Source: Euryarchaeota archaeon UBA439
Lineage (GTDB): Archaea > Thermoplasmatota > Poseidoniia > Poseidoniales > Thalassarchaeaceae
Assembly (NCBI GenBank): GCA_002497245.1
Contig: DANB01000040.1
Coordinates: forward strand, 963-21,876
Length of the DNA: 20,914 nucleotides
Reading direction: 5' to 3'
Shown here: positions 14,236 through 20,914 of the stretch, piece by piece
How the letters are laid out: every line of letters starts with the position of its first letter
Position numbering within the stretch: the first letter of the stretch is position 1
The notes under the pieces: generated by a model
Seen by the model: the letters and a program-made list of their open reading frames with translations, nothing else
What the model was told of the DNA's origin: nothing
The model's database searches: none
Position numbers and translations under genes: made by a program

Positions 14236-14688
14236 TTATTCACGAAGTAATTCTATTACTTCTGAATGGTCCCCTGCAACATTTTCTTGTGTTAGTTGAT
14301 TAATTGGAACCCATTTTGCCTCAATTGCATCGTCAGCTCCTATTGGTTCAGAGGTACTTTCTACTTCTAGCAAGTAAAATAGGCCTACACAATGTTTTCT
14401 CGGATCTCTGCCTGGTTTACCTAGTATTGTTAATGCCAATGGATATTTTCCTACTACTCCAGTTTCTTCTAACAGTTCTCTAATTACAGCATCCTCTGGG
14501 TCTTCTCCGTAATCAACAAAACCTCCTGGAAATGCCCACATTCCTGCCCATTCTTTTGGATCCCCCCCTCTTTTTATCATCAATAATTCTAGGCCATCTT
14601 TTCCTTCTCTTGTCGCAACTGCGTCTACTGTGACAGAAGGATTCTGATAGTCATCTCTTCCACATTTTTCACATCTATTAGCTACCAA
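14236..14688 (-). CDS. NUDIX hydrolase with N-terminal CxxC
   Basis: Hydrolyses a nucleoside diphosphate linked to another group (ADP-ribose type, dinucleotide or oxidised nucleotide). The 150-residue protein has a complete Nudix box, G56-x5-E62-x7-R70-E71-L-x-E74-E75-x-G77, preceded by WAGMWAFPGG. An N-terminal C6EKC9 pair resembles half of the zinc ribbon in NudC-like proteins, with no second pair seen. The start is TTG at 14688: a strong Shine-Dalgarno GGAGGAG lies five bases upstream, inside the arginine-rich 3' end of uppS, and the genes overlap by 11 bases. No in-frame ATG exists nearby. Substrate is not determinable; the pathway link with polyprenyl or sugar-phosphate metabolism is by operon only. 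Confidence 0.88.
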   Translation of the reverse strand: MVANRCEKCGRDDYQNPSVTVDAVATREGKDGLELLMIKRGGDPKEWAGMWAFPGGFVDYGEDPEDAVIRELLEETGVVGKYPLALTILGKPGRDPRKHCVGLFYLLEVESTSEPIGADDAIEAKWVPINQLTQENVAGDHSEVIELLRE

Positions 14689-15559
14689 ATCTTCTCCTCC
14701 TGTTTTGATATGACTCTATTGCTTCATACAGATCTTTCTTGTGAAAGGATGGCCAATGAACGTCTGTGAAATGTAATTCTGAATACGCAATTTGCCATAG
14801 CAAGAAATTTGAAATTCTTTCTTCCCCACTAGTTCTTATTACCAAATCAGGATCAGGTATATCTGAAGAATAAAGATTATTAGAAATTTTATTTGTATCT
14901 ATTTCTTCTAACTTAATTGTACCAGATGCATATTCCTGAGAAACTTTGCGAACCGCATCAACAATTTCCTCTCTTCCTCCATATGCTAAGCATACTGTGA
15001 ATAAGAAATCAGAATAATCGGCAGTTTTCTCTTCAACATTTCTAATTGCCTCTCTTATATTTTCAGGCAACATCTCTAACCTTCCAACAGCTTTTACTTT
15101 CACTTTTTTAGCATGAATTTTCGGATCTTCTGCCATTTCATTCAATCCATTGTAGTATAGATTATACAATGCATCAAGCTCTTCTTGACTTCTTTCTTTA
15201 ATATTCTCAGTTGAAAGTGCATATACAGAGAGATAAGGAATTCCTAAATCTAGAATCCAATCCATAACTTGCTTAAGTTTCTCTTTCCCCTTTTTATGAC
15301 CTATATTGGTTTCAATTTTTGTATCCCAAGCAAACCTTCTATTTCCGTCCATTATTATTGACACATGTTTTGGCATCGTTCCTTCTTTTATTCTATCTTT
15401 GAGCCTATTTGCTCTTATTCTATCAGTTCTAGAAACAAAACTCCAGGCTATACTTGAACTTGCAATTGCTTTAGCTGGAATTGAAATAATTCTAAATTTA
15501 AGGAGCCATTTAGCCAGTGAGTCGATACTACGACCGGTGGCTCTGCGTAGACGACCCAT
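14678..15559 (-). CDS. uppS: cis-Prenyltransferase (polyprenyl diphosphate synthase, UppS family)
   Basis: Elongates an allylic diphosphate with isopentenyl diphosphate in cis to make the long lipid carrier used in archaeal glycosylation. Family marks (numbering from ATG 15559) are HVSIIMDGNRRFAW with catalytic D71, NIGHKKGKEKLKQVMDW, YLSVYALSTENIKE, CLAYGGREEIVDA, and the C-terminal DPDLVIRTSGEERISNFLLWQ followed by YSELHFTDVHWP. Length is 293 residues, with about 60 extra N-terminal residues before the core that include a hydrophobic, basic stretch. Start choice is uncertain: ATG 15559 leaves a 49-base gap to the upstream HAD gene; TTG 15622 would overlap it by 14 bases with only a weak AAGG upstream. 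Downstream genes overlap it tightly. Product chain length cannot be read. Confidence 0.93.
   Translation of the reverse strand: MGRLRRATGRSIDSLAKWLLKFRIISIPAKAIASSSIAWSFVSRTDRIRANRLKDRIKEGTMPKHVSIIMDGNRRFAWDTKIETNIGHKKGKEKLKQVMDWILDLGIPYLSVYALSTENIKERSQEELDALYNLYYNGLNEMAEDPKIHAKKVKVKAVGRLEMLPENIREAIRNVEEKTADYSDFLFTVCLAYGGREEIVDAVRKVSQEYASGTIKLEEIDTNKISNNLYSSDIPDPDLVIRTSGEERISNFLLWQIAYSELHFTDVHWPSFHKKDLYEAIESYQNRRRRFGS
14694..14700 (-). promoter_or_regulatory. Shine-Dalgarno of the NUDIX gene inside uppS
   Basis: Minus strand GGAGGAG, five bases before the TTG start at 14688. The same bases encode part of the arginine run in the UppS tail RRRRFGS. This decides the NUDIX start codon. Confidence 0.6.
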
Positions 15560-15608
15560 GTAACTGCGAAAATACTCTGTGTCTAATAGTAGTTGGATTG
15601 AGGATTCC

Positions 15609-16151
15609 TCATTCAAATACAATATCTGCCTTATTATTTACCTTGTCTAACAGATTATTTTCCGGATTTACAACTATAATTTGGCCCGAATGTTCCCAAA
15701 CAGGCAAGTCATGATGACTATTTCCTGCATACCCAAATTTCATATCACCATATCTTGCAATTAGTGCCTCAGCCTTCTTTTTACCACGAAGATTGTGTTG
15801 AGCATCTGATGCCATTACATCAGAGAATAGACCAACATGAGCAGCAACTTGTTCTGCAACAATCCTATCTGAAGCTGTAGCTAAAATTAGAACCCTTCCA
15901 CGTGCATGTTCCCCTGTCAACCAATCAAGAAAGGCGCTATGATATTCTAGTTCAGCAGGATCAAATACCAATTTTTTTGCTAAATCTCTTTTCCATTGTG
16001 CTCTTTTGTTCGTCAACTCTTTTGTCAGAACTCCAAATATCATCCATGGTCTCCTTAATAGTACTCTTTTGATACTAATATAACTCATATCAGTTAAAAT
16101 TAGTGTGCCGTCCATATCAACGGCTAGCGGCATGTCCGATATCTCGCCCAT
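15609..16151 (-). CDS. HAD-family phosphatase, like the HAD part of HAD-UbiA fusions
   Basis: A 180-residue haloacid dehalogenase-fold phosphatase. All four motifs are seen: D12-M-D14-GT (nucleophile and general acid), T92/S94 in LILATASD, K124-126 in NLRGKKKAEAL, and GNSHHD ending in D148 (AGNSHHDLPVW). The segments RRPWMIFGV, DPAELEYHSAFLDWL and the ending GYAGNSHHDLPVW match my recall of the N-terminal HAD half of UbiA-family prenyltransferase fusions found in bacteria. Here the protein stops before any UbiA domain. It starts with ATG; TTTGATATGG about 28 bases upstream could be a TATA element. First gene of the operon with uppS, so dephosphorylation of a prenyl-linked phosphate or phospho-sugar is a reasonable guess. 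Substrate unproven. Confidence 0.8.
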   Translation of the reverse strand: MGEISDMPLAVDMDGTLILTDMSYISIKRVLLRRPWMIFGVLTKELTNKRAQWKRDLAKKLVFDPAELEYHSAFLDWLTGEHARGRVLILATASDRIVAEQVAAHVGLFSDVMASDAQHNLRGKKKAEALIARYGDMKFGYAGNSHHDLPVWEHSGQIIVVNPENNLLDKVNNKADIVFE

Positions 16152-16238
16152 GTTGCTGCCTTAACCGACACCATATCAAAGATTCCCTGACCGATTGCAT
16201 GAAGTAAACAACTCCCTCGTAGGCGTCGGGTAACTAGT

Positions 16239-17516
16239 ATGACTGAGGATAAGATTGCTTGGAAACCTGCGGCAATGACAAGGATTAACTCCGAAGATGA
16301 AGCACCAATCGGATTCCAGAGGCTTGTTTTCGTAGGTATAGGAATGAAATCAGAAATGTTCGAACCTAATAACCCGAATAATTGGAAAGACACAATCCTT
16401 GGACTAAAATCATGGGGAGAAATTCCATCAGATGAATCATTAGTCGAAGAAATAATTCATTCCGAACGAGGAATCAATTTGAAATTAAAAGATAATGAGG
16501 AGTACTGGCTAGCAGAATTTTATCCATGGGGTACTGATGGTAGATTAAGGGCACGAATTAGTTTAGCTGCCGAAGAGAGCGATGTTCCATTAGGTGGTTT
16601 TTCATGGAATGATACTGATTTAATAACTCTAAGAAAATGGAATAACTCCACTATTGATGTCAAATCAAAGTTGATTTCGGCTTTAAATTCTAATGATTTA
16701 CAAACCTCAAAAGAAATAGTATTCAAATCTGCAGCAGCAATTGGAAAATTCCATAAATCCGCAGAAAATGCTAGAATAACTCCTCGTGACTCAAGAAAAT
16801 GGAATAAGAGAGTTGAGAAACTTGAGGCCCTATTACGTGCAAATACAATTTGGCGGGCCCCTCATACAAAAGATACAGTCTGTATTATCAGTATCGGAGA
16901 TATTAGATTCTCAGATATGATTGATGAATCTGATGAGGAATATGGTATTTATTTCAATAGACCTAGATTATCAGATAGTATTGCCAAGCCAGATTGCGAG
17001 TTTCCAGCAATGAGAGATTTTTCTTCATTACTTCATGACCTTAATCGGATATACTACTCATGTAATTCGAAACTTCCAATCATAGAATTAAGAGAATCAA
17101 TGATTGAAGGCTGGAGATCAACAGCTCCTCAGAAATGGGCATCTGAGAAATCGTTCTATACCCCTAGAGGGGGAGTATTCTTTTGGGAATATGAGCAATG
17201 TTTACTTGATGTAATTGAAGCTGTTTCCCACCAGTCAGGAAAGCCAGAACCAGCAGTTTCAATGCTTAGAGAAGTCCCAGGAATTCAGAGAACGATGTTT
17301 AATCATCGAATTGTTGCGGCACTTTCTTTCATGACAGGTTTCTTCTCTGGAAATGGATTTTATCAGTATATTATTGGAAATTCAGAGGATATTGTAGTTC
17401 CATTAATCTTACTTCCATTAACTATCGGACTTTATTATACATACAGAAGATTAGCCCCATCTCCAGCGATATCTATTCTAAGGGTCTGGAATGAGAAAAC
17501 AGATTCAGATTCCTAG
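16239..17516 (+). CDS. Unrecognised protein with possible kinase-like core and two C-terminal TM helices
   Basis: I do not recognise this 425-residue protein. Residues about 165-275 have a weak resemblance to the aminoglycoside-phosphotransferase/RIO kinase lobe: AIGKFHKSAENARI, then IISIGD221IRFSD226MID where such kinases have HGDxxxxN, then EFPAMRD260FSSLLHDLNRIYY resembling the DLA helix. The His before GD and the metal-binding Asn are replaced, so if related it is probably inactive. The C terminus has two hydrophobic segments (about 363-383 and 388-408) followed by YRRLAPSPAISILR. The first 160 residues are mixed alpha/beta, with a Trp-rich stretch (WLAEFYPWGTDG). It has its own upstream region divergent from the HAD gene, and its stop overlaps that of the convergent phosphoglycerate mutase gene in CTAG. 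Function unknown. Confidence 0.65.
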   Translation: MTEDKIAWKPAAMTRINSEDEAPIGFQRLVFVGIGMKSEMFEPNNPNNWKDTILGLKSWGEIPSDESLVEEIIHSERGINLKLKDNEEYWLAEFYPWGTDGRLRARISLAAEESDVPLGGFSWNDTDLITLRKWNNSTIDVKSKLISALNSNDLQTSKEIVFKSAAAIGKFHKSAENARITPRDSRKWNKRVEKLEALLRANTIWRAPHTKDTVCIISIGDIRFSDMIDESDEEYGIYFNRPRLSDSIAKPDCEFPAMRDFSSLLHDLNRIYYSCNSKLPIIELRESMIEGWRSTAPQKWASEKSFYTPRGGVFFWEYEQCLLDVIEAVSHQSGKPEPAVSMLREVPGIQRTMFNHRIVAALSFMTGFFSGNGFYQYIIGNSEDIVVPLILLPLTIGLYYTYRRLAPSPAISILRVWNEKTDSDS

Positions 17517-18112
17517 TTGACTCTTGTAAAGATACCATTTTCAAATACATATGTTCTTGGAACACCAGTCTGAATCTCTAATTTCACCACATCTTCTTTC
17601 GAAATATTTTCAATAAACATTACAATTGATCTTAATGAATTACCATGTGCTGCAACTAGTACATTTTTCCCATTTTCAAGGTCTCCAATTATATTTTCTT
17701 TGAAGTAAGGTAAAGTTCTTTCAGCGTTCATTTTTAGGCTTTCTCCATCAGGCGGAGGTACATCAAAAGAGCGTCTCCAGATATGAACCTGCTCTGCCCC
17801 ATATTTCTCAGCAGTTTCTTTTTTGTTCAGTCCTTGTAATGAACCGTAGTGTCTTTCGTTGAGCCTCTTATCCTTGTGAACAGGAATACCTTTCGATTTC
17901 TTATTATTCTCGATAATTATCTCAGCTGTTTTTTGAGCTCTTATTAGAGCACTAGTGTGAACAACATCGAATGCCACATCTTCTAAAATTTTCCCAGCAT
18001 TTTCCGCTTCTTCAATACCCTTCTCAGAGAGTCCAATATCTGTCCATCCAGTAAATTTATTTTCTGCGTTCCAAAGTGACTGCCCATGTCTGATAAGTAC
18101 AAGAGTTACCAA
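17513..18112 (-). CDS. gpmA: 2,3-Bisphosphoglycerate-dependent phosphoglycerate mutase
   Basis: Interconverts 3- and 2-phosphoglycerate using a phosphohistidine. The 199-residue protein has RHGQSLWN with H9, the dPGM-specific NKFTGWTDIGLSEKG, RLNERHYGSLQGLNK with E86, WRRSFDVPPP, and AHGNSLR with the second catalytic H156. The specific blocks separate it from broad phosphatases of the histidine-phosphatase superfamily. It is about 50 residues shorter than the E. coli enzyme, mainly at the C terminus. The start is TTG at 18112, with GAGGCGA about five bases upstream at the MscS stop, nine bases after that gene. Most archaea use cofactor-independent enzymes, so a dPGM is a less common choice. 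It complements pgk, located about 6 kb away. Confidence 0.92.
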   Translation of the reverse strand: MVTLVLIRHGQSLWNAENKFTGWTDIGLSEKGIEEAENAGKILEDVAFDVVHTSALIRAQKTAEIIIENNKKSKGIPVHKDKRLNERHYGSLQGLNKKETAEKYGAEQVHIWRRSFDVPPPDGESLKMNAERTLPYFKENIIGDLENGKNVLVAAHGNSLRSIVMFIENISKEDVVKLEIQTGVPRTYVFENGIFTRVN

Positions 18113-18121
18113 AGTCTCGCC

Positions 18122-19198
18122 TCACTTGTTGTTTCTCATTCTTGGCTCAAAGAAAATCAAATTCAATTTTTCAGCGGTTTCACGTGCCATCATCAAAATA
18201 TCTTCATTCAATTCTCTTTGTGTGGATGCAGATGAAACACAGTAGAAGTTACCTGCTACTACAACCATCGCAGTCCCAAATGCTTGTACTCTAACCCATG
18301 AATCTTCTTCCTTAATCGATCTAGCATCCTCATTTACTTTGTTTAACAGAACTTCACAAAATTCCTTCAAATGTGCTGGATTACTATCCTCTTCGAATTC
18401 AAACTTTGGAGTTATTCTTCTGAATCTTCTTTTACTAAAATTCTCTACCGGTGAGTTGACCATGTTAGAATTAGGTACTGTGATCATTGTGTCAGCAGAG
18501 GTTCTTATCAACGTAGTTCTAAGTCCAATATTAACTACTTCTCCTTCCACTCCATCAACTATAATCCAATCACCGACATTGAATGGTTGATCTACAAGGA
18601 TTGAGACCGCTCCGAAAATATTTGAGACTGAATCTTTAGCAGCAAGGGCTAATGCCAAACCAGTAATCCCTAGTCCTGCAATTAGTCCATTCAAATCAAC
18701 GCCTGCATATCCTGCAATAACGAATGCACCGATTACAACAACTGCGACTCTCCCAACGGATTCTGCTACACTAGCTAATGAACGTCTTGAAGCAATATCA
18801 TCATTTCCTTCTACAACAATAAATGCATCCAAATAATCAACTAATCGATAGGCTGCAATTAGCATCAATATTATGAATCCAGTAAAAACAACTTCGTTAA
18901 GGTTAGATATCAAATCTTGATTCCAAACTGGATCACAATTTCCAGCAATATAATCTATGGCCTGTGTGAAGAATAGAGTTCCAACCATCCATCCTAGTGA
19001 TGCCGGAGCAAACAGTGTTTTACCATCAATCCTTTCAGTCTTAGAAAAGAGATTCATCAATGATGGGAAGACAAATCTTCTAGCGAGTACTCCAAAACCA
19101 ATAGAAAGGCCAATTATTGCTAAGAAAATTATTAGTGTTCCTTGTGAGAATCCTTCGAAAATCTCGTCTCCATCCATGAAGTCAGTCAGTATTTCCAT
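18122..19198 (-). CDS. mscS: Small-conductance mechanosensitive channel (MscS family)
   Basis: Membrane channel that opens under tension to release solutes during hypo-osmotic shock. The 358-residue protein has an N-terminal TM segment (about 15-35), further TM segments around 65-85, 90-115 and 135-155, then the pore helix AGLGITGLALALAAKDSVSN followed by IFGAVSILVDQPFNVGDWIIVDGVEGEV, the family hallmark. The cytoplasmic part includes VPNSNMVNSPVENFSKR and a C-terminal alpha/beta domain. ATG 19198 is preferred: GAGGCGG lies six bases upstream. TTG 19213 is five codons longer and lacks that spacing. It is co-transcribed with gpmA. A relation to salinity changes is general family knowledge. Confidence 0.93.
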   Translation of the reverse strand: MEILTDFMDGDEIFEGFSQGTLIIFLAIIGLSIGFGVLARRFVFPSLMNLFSKTERIDGKTLFAPASLGWMVGTLFFTQAIDYIAGNCDPVWNQDLISNLNEVVFTGFIILMLIAAYRLVDYLDAFIVVEGNDDIASRRSLASVAESVGRVAVVVIGAFVIAGYAGVDLNGLIAGLGITGLALALAAKDSVSNIFGAVSILVDQPFNVGDWIIVDGVEGEVVNIGLRTTLIRTSADTMITVPNSNMVNSPVENFSKRRFRRITPKFEFEEDSNPAHLKEFCEVLLNKVNEDARSIKEEDSWVRVQAFGTAMVVVAGNFYCVSSASTQRELNEDILMMARETAEKLNLIFFEPRMRNNK

Positions 19199-19235
19199 AT
19201 TTGGCCGCCTCAACTACCACTTATGAAACCCTCTC

Positions 19236-19282
19236 CGGTACTTCGTACCGTAAATCCGAGGCTTTCAAGACCCTAACGCCTC
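19236..19282 (+). promoter_or_regulatory. Leader hairpins before the carboxypeptidase gene
   Basis: CGGTAC (19236-19241) and GTACCG (19245-19250) form a perfect six-base stem with a TTC loop. A second possible stem joins GAGGC (19258-19262) with GCCTC (19278-19282). Both lie in the 85-base gap upstream of the ATG at 19299, and the gap is GC-rich compared with the genes. They may be a 5' leader structure of the secreted peptidase mRNA. Confidence 0.35.
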
Positions 19283-19298
19283 TCGAAGGCTTGATAAT

Positions 19299-20914
19299 AT
19301 GGCGGGCAGTAACATCGAAACTAATCAAAAATTTGTTTCAAATCCTCGAAGAATCCCTGCAATGGCACTTCTAATGCCCTTAGTGTTGTCCGTTTTAGCT
19401 CCAGTTTCCTTGATTGCTCCAGTAGGTGCACAAGAATCCGATAGTGGCATGGCACCTGAGGATATTTGGTCAGAAGAATATTCTAATCAGATATTTCCAT
19501 GGGGTGGCAATGATAGACTACAATTTCGCGAATATCATGATTATTTCAGTATGAAGGATCGAATGCAACAATTAGCCGATACGAATAGCAATATCATGAG
19601 TTATCATGAAGGTCTTGTGGGCGGTGTTAACGCAAGAGGTCAAGAAATGGGTGCTGATAGTTACGAAGGATGGTACTACAACCATGCAAGCCCTTGGATT
19701 AAGATGACAGGTGGTGGTGAAGAATTAGAAGGAGTTTCAGGAGGAGACTGCAATGTATTTGTTGGAGACTGTGGGAATTACGAAGATATACCCGATGTAA
19801 TGTTGGTCGGCAATCATCATGCTAGAGAGTGGATGTCTTATGAAGTCCCTATGTTCTTCCTTGAAACTGTAGCATATTATTACGGGATGGCCGGAATTGA
19901 TAATGACGGAGACGGACTAATCGATGAAGATGGATGGGATGGTATAGACAACGATGGAGACTGTCTAATGCTTAATGCCAGTTACCAAGATAGTAATGGA
20001 GATGGAATACCTTGTGGTCCTGGTGACTTAGGAGTTGACGAAGATTTTTCTGAGCAATTCATTACCAATATGGTAAATACAAGAGAAATTTATCTAATTC
20101 CAATGTTAAACACAGATGGAAACCGTTACGATAGAGAAGAATATTGTGGAGAGTCAGCTTGGGAATCTTGTTATCGAAGTGGTTGGAGAAAGAACCTTCG
20201 CGATAATACAGTTACGGGAGTCACTCCTCTTCCTGATGTTGATGAGCAAGTAGACCCTTCATGTGACGGCGTTGACTTGAATCGAAATTATCAATTTGAG
20301 TGGGGGGCTCCACTTGGGGCGACTGGCCCATTATTCCCAGGAATGTGTTATGCCGGAGGTCCTAACAATGATGTTTACAATGGCCCTGTAGATGATACTG
20401 ACAATGATGGTGATGGACAAATCAATGAAGATCATGTTGATGGTAAAGATGATGACGCAGATGGATTAGTAGATGAAGATTGGTGGGGTGGAAATAGTGA
20501 ACCAGAAACTAAGTTTATTCAAGATATGACTGAGATGAACGATGATGATGGTGACGGTGCTTCTGAATTTAAATCAACTTTGACATGGCATTCATACTCA
20601 GAACTAGTCTTGTGGCCATGGGGTCACTGCACGAACTGTGATAATCCTGATCAAGAGTTCTTAGAATATCATGGATATAAAATGGGCGATATGACTGCCT
20701 ATGCACCAATGCAATCTTCTGATTTATATCCTACAACTGGTGACTTCTGTGATTGGCATTATGGCGTCCATAATTCTTATTGTTATACAATGGAAATTGG
20801 TAATGCATTCCATGAATACCCTGAGGATATTGCCCATATTTCTGTTCGTAATTTAGGAGTTCCATTTTACATGATAGAGATTGCTGACGACCCAAGATAT
20901 AGGGCAGTTGTTGG
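19299..20914 (+). CDS. Secreted M14 zinc carboxypeptidase with Ca-loop-like inserts, 3' truncated by window edge
   Basis: An extracellular peptidase open to the last base of the window (538 residues seen). An N-terminal signal peptide has NPRR, then a hydrophobic core MALLMPLVLSVLAPVSLIAP and a likely cut after VGA (residue 44). M14 catalytic residues are all present: H174-x-x-E177 in NHHAREW, N328-R329 in VDLNRNYQFEWG, the third zinc ligand H431 in LTWHSYSELVLWPWG, and the catalytic E499 in YTMEIGNAFHEYP. Two acidic inserts with Asp/Asn/Gly-rich repeats (DNDGDGLIDED from 201, DSNGDG at 231, DNDGDGQINED from 368, DDDADGLVDED from 384, DDDGDG at 415) resemble calcium-binding loops. It probably cuts C-terminal residues from dissolved or particulate protein. 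No stop is seen, so any C-terminal anchor or sorting domain is beyond the window. Confidence 0.92.
   Translation, partial: MAGSNIETNQKFVSNPRRIPAMALLMPLVLSVLAPVSLIAPVGAQESDSGMAPEDIWSEEYSNQIFPWGGNDRLQFREYHDYFSMKDRMQQLADTNSNIMSYHEGLVGGVNARGQEMGADSYEGWYYNHASPWIKMTGGGEELEGVSGGDCNVFVGDCGNYEDIPDVMLVGNHHAREWMSYEVPMFFLETVAYYYGMAGIDNDGDGLIDEDGWDGIDNDGDCLMLNASYQDSNGDGIPCGPGDLGVDEDFSEQFITNMVNTREIYLIPMLNTDGNRYDREEYCGESAWESCYRSGWRKNLRDNTVTGVTPLPDVDEQVDPSCDGVDLNRNYQFEWGAPLGATGPLFPGMCYAGGPNNDVYNGPVDDTDNDGDGQINEDHVDGKDDDADGLVDEDWWGGNSEPETKFIQDMTEMNDDDGDGASEFKSTLTWHSYSELVLWPWGHCTNCDNPDQEFLEYHGYKMGDMTAYAPMQSSDLYPTTGDFCDWHYGVHNSYCYTMEIGNAFHEYPEDIAHISVRNLGVPFYMIEIADDPRYRAVV

Noticed and set aside
15560..15622. 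Longer UppS start at TTG 15622
   Set aside because: It would overlap the HAD gene by 14 bases with only a weak AAGG upstream, and the added residues are not part of the core. Kept as an alternative, not as the main call.
1..20914. Mobile element, prophage, CRISPR or defence island
   Set aside because: No transposase, integrase, spaced direct repeats, cas-like genes or toxin-antitoxin pair was found; gene content is housekeeping and metabolic.

Overview
The window (about 37% GC by eye) looks like a euryarchaeal chromosome, most plausibly a marine planktonic lineage of the Marine Group II/III (Poseidoniales) type. Placement rests on the order eL21 - RpoF - DUF655 - KsgA, archaeal Pus10, an archaeal-type phosphoglycerate kinase, and bacterial-looking genes (DUF971, DUF3147, ABA4-like, 2,3-BPG-dependent mutase, MscS). 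It is inference; no 16S or marker tree was possible. Genes are tightly packed, the longest gene-free stretch is about 100 bases, and no tRNA, rRNA, CRISPR array, transposase or integrase was seen.

Region 1 (1-2587) is a carotenoid block: the 3' part of a phytoene desaturase (crtI), a small ABA4/DUF4281-type membrane protein, and a convergent phytoene synthase (crtB). The last two genes end inside one perfect inverted repeat. Region 2 (2693-8006) is mostly information processing on the + strand: a DUF971 protein, Pus10, ribosomal protein eL21, RNA polymerase subunit RpoF, a DUF655 protein, the KsgA rRNA dimethyltransferase, and an unrecognised helix-hairpin-helix / coiled-coil / zinc-ribbon protein. 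Region 3 (8007-10113) holds a 2Fe-2S ferredoxin, a 50-residue membrane miniprotein, a MIP18/PaaD-like protein and an M24 peptidase.

Region 4 (10212-12427) carries pgk and two small membrane proteins. Region 5 (16151 down to 12424, - strand) is a compact operon: stand-alone HAD phosphatase, cis-prenyltransferase (UppS), NUDIX hydrolase, RidA, and phosphomannomutase/phosphoglucomutase. It suggests polyprenyl-phosphate and sugar-phosphate supply for surface glycosylation plus housekeeping. Region 6 (16239-19198) has an unrecognised two-TM protein with a possible degenerate kinase-like core and, convergent to it, a two-gene operon of MscS channel and phosphoglycerate mutase. Region 7 (19299 to the end) is a secreted M14 zinc carboxypeptidase with acidic calcium-loop-like insertions, open at the window edge, fitting a protein-degrading heterotroph.

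No obviously new defence or mobile system is present. The most interesting items are the ABA4-like protein between crtI and crtB, the palindrome shared by two gene ends, GC-rich hairpin leaders before several + strand genes, a repeated CGGTCAA motif between the M24 peptidase gene and pgk, the HAD phosphatase resembling half of a HAD-UbiA fusion, and two unrecognised multidomain proteins.
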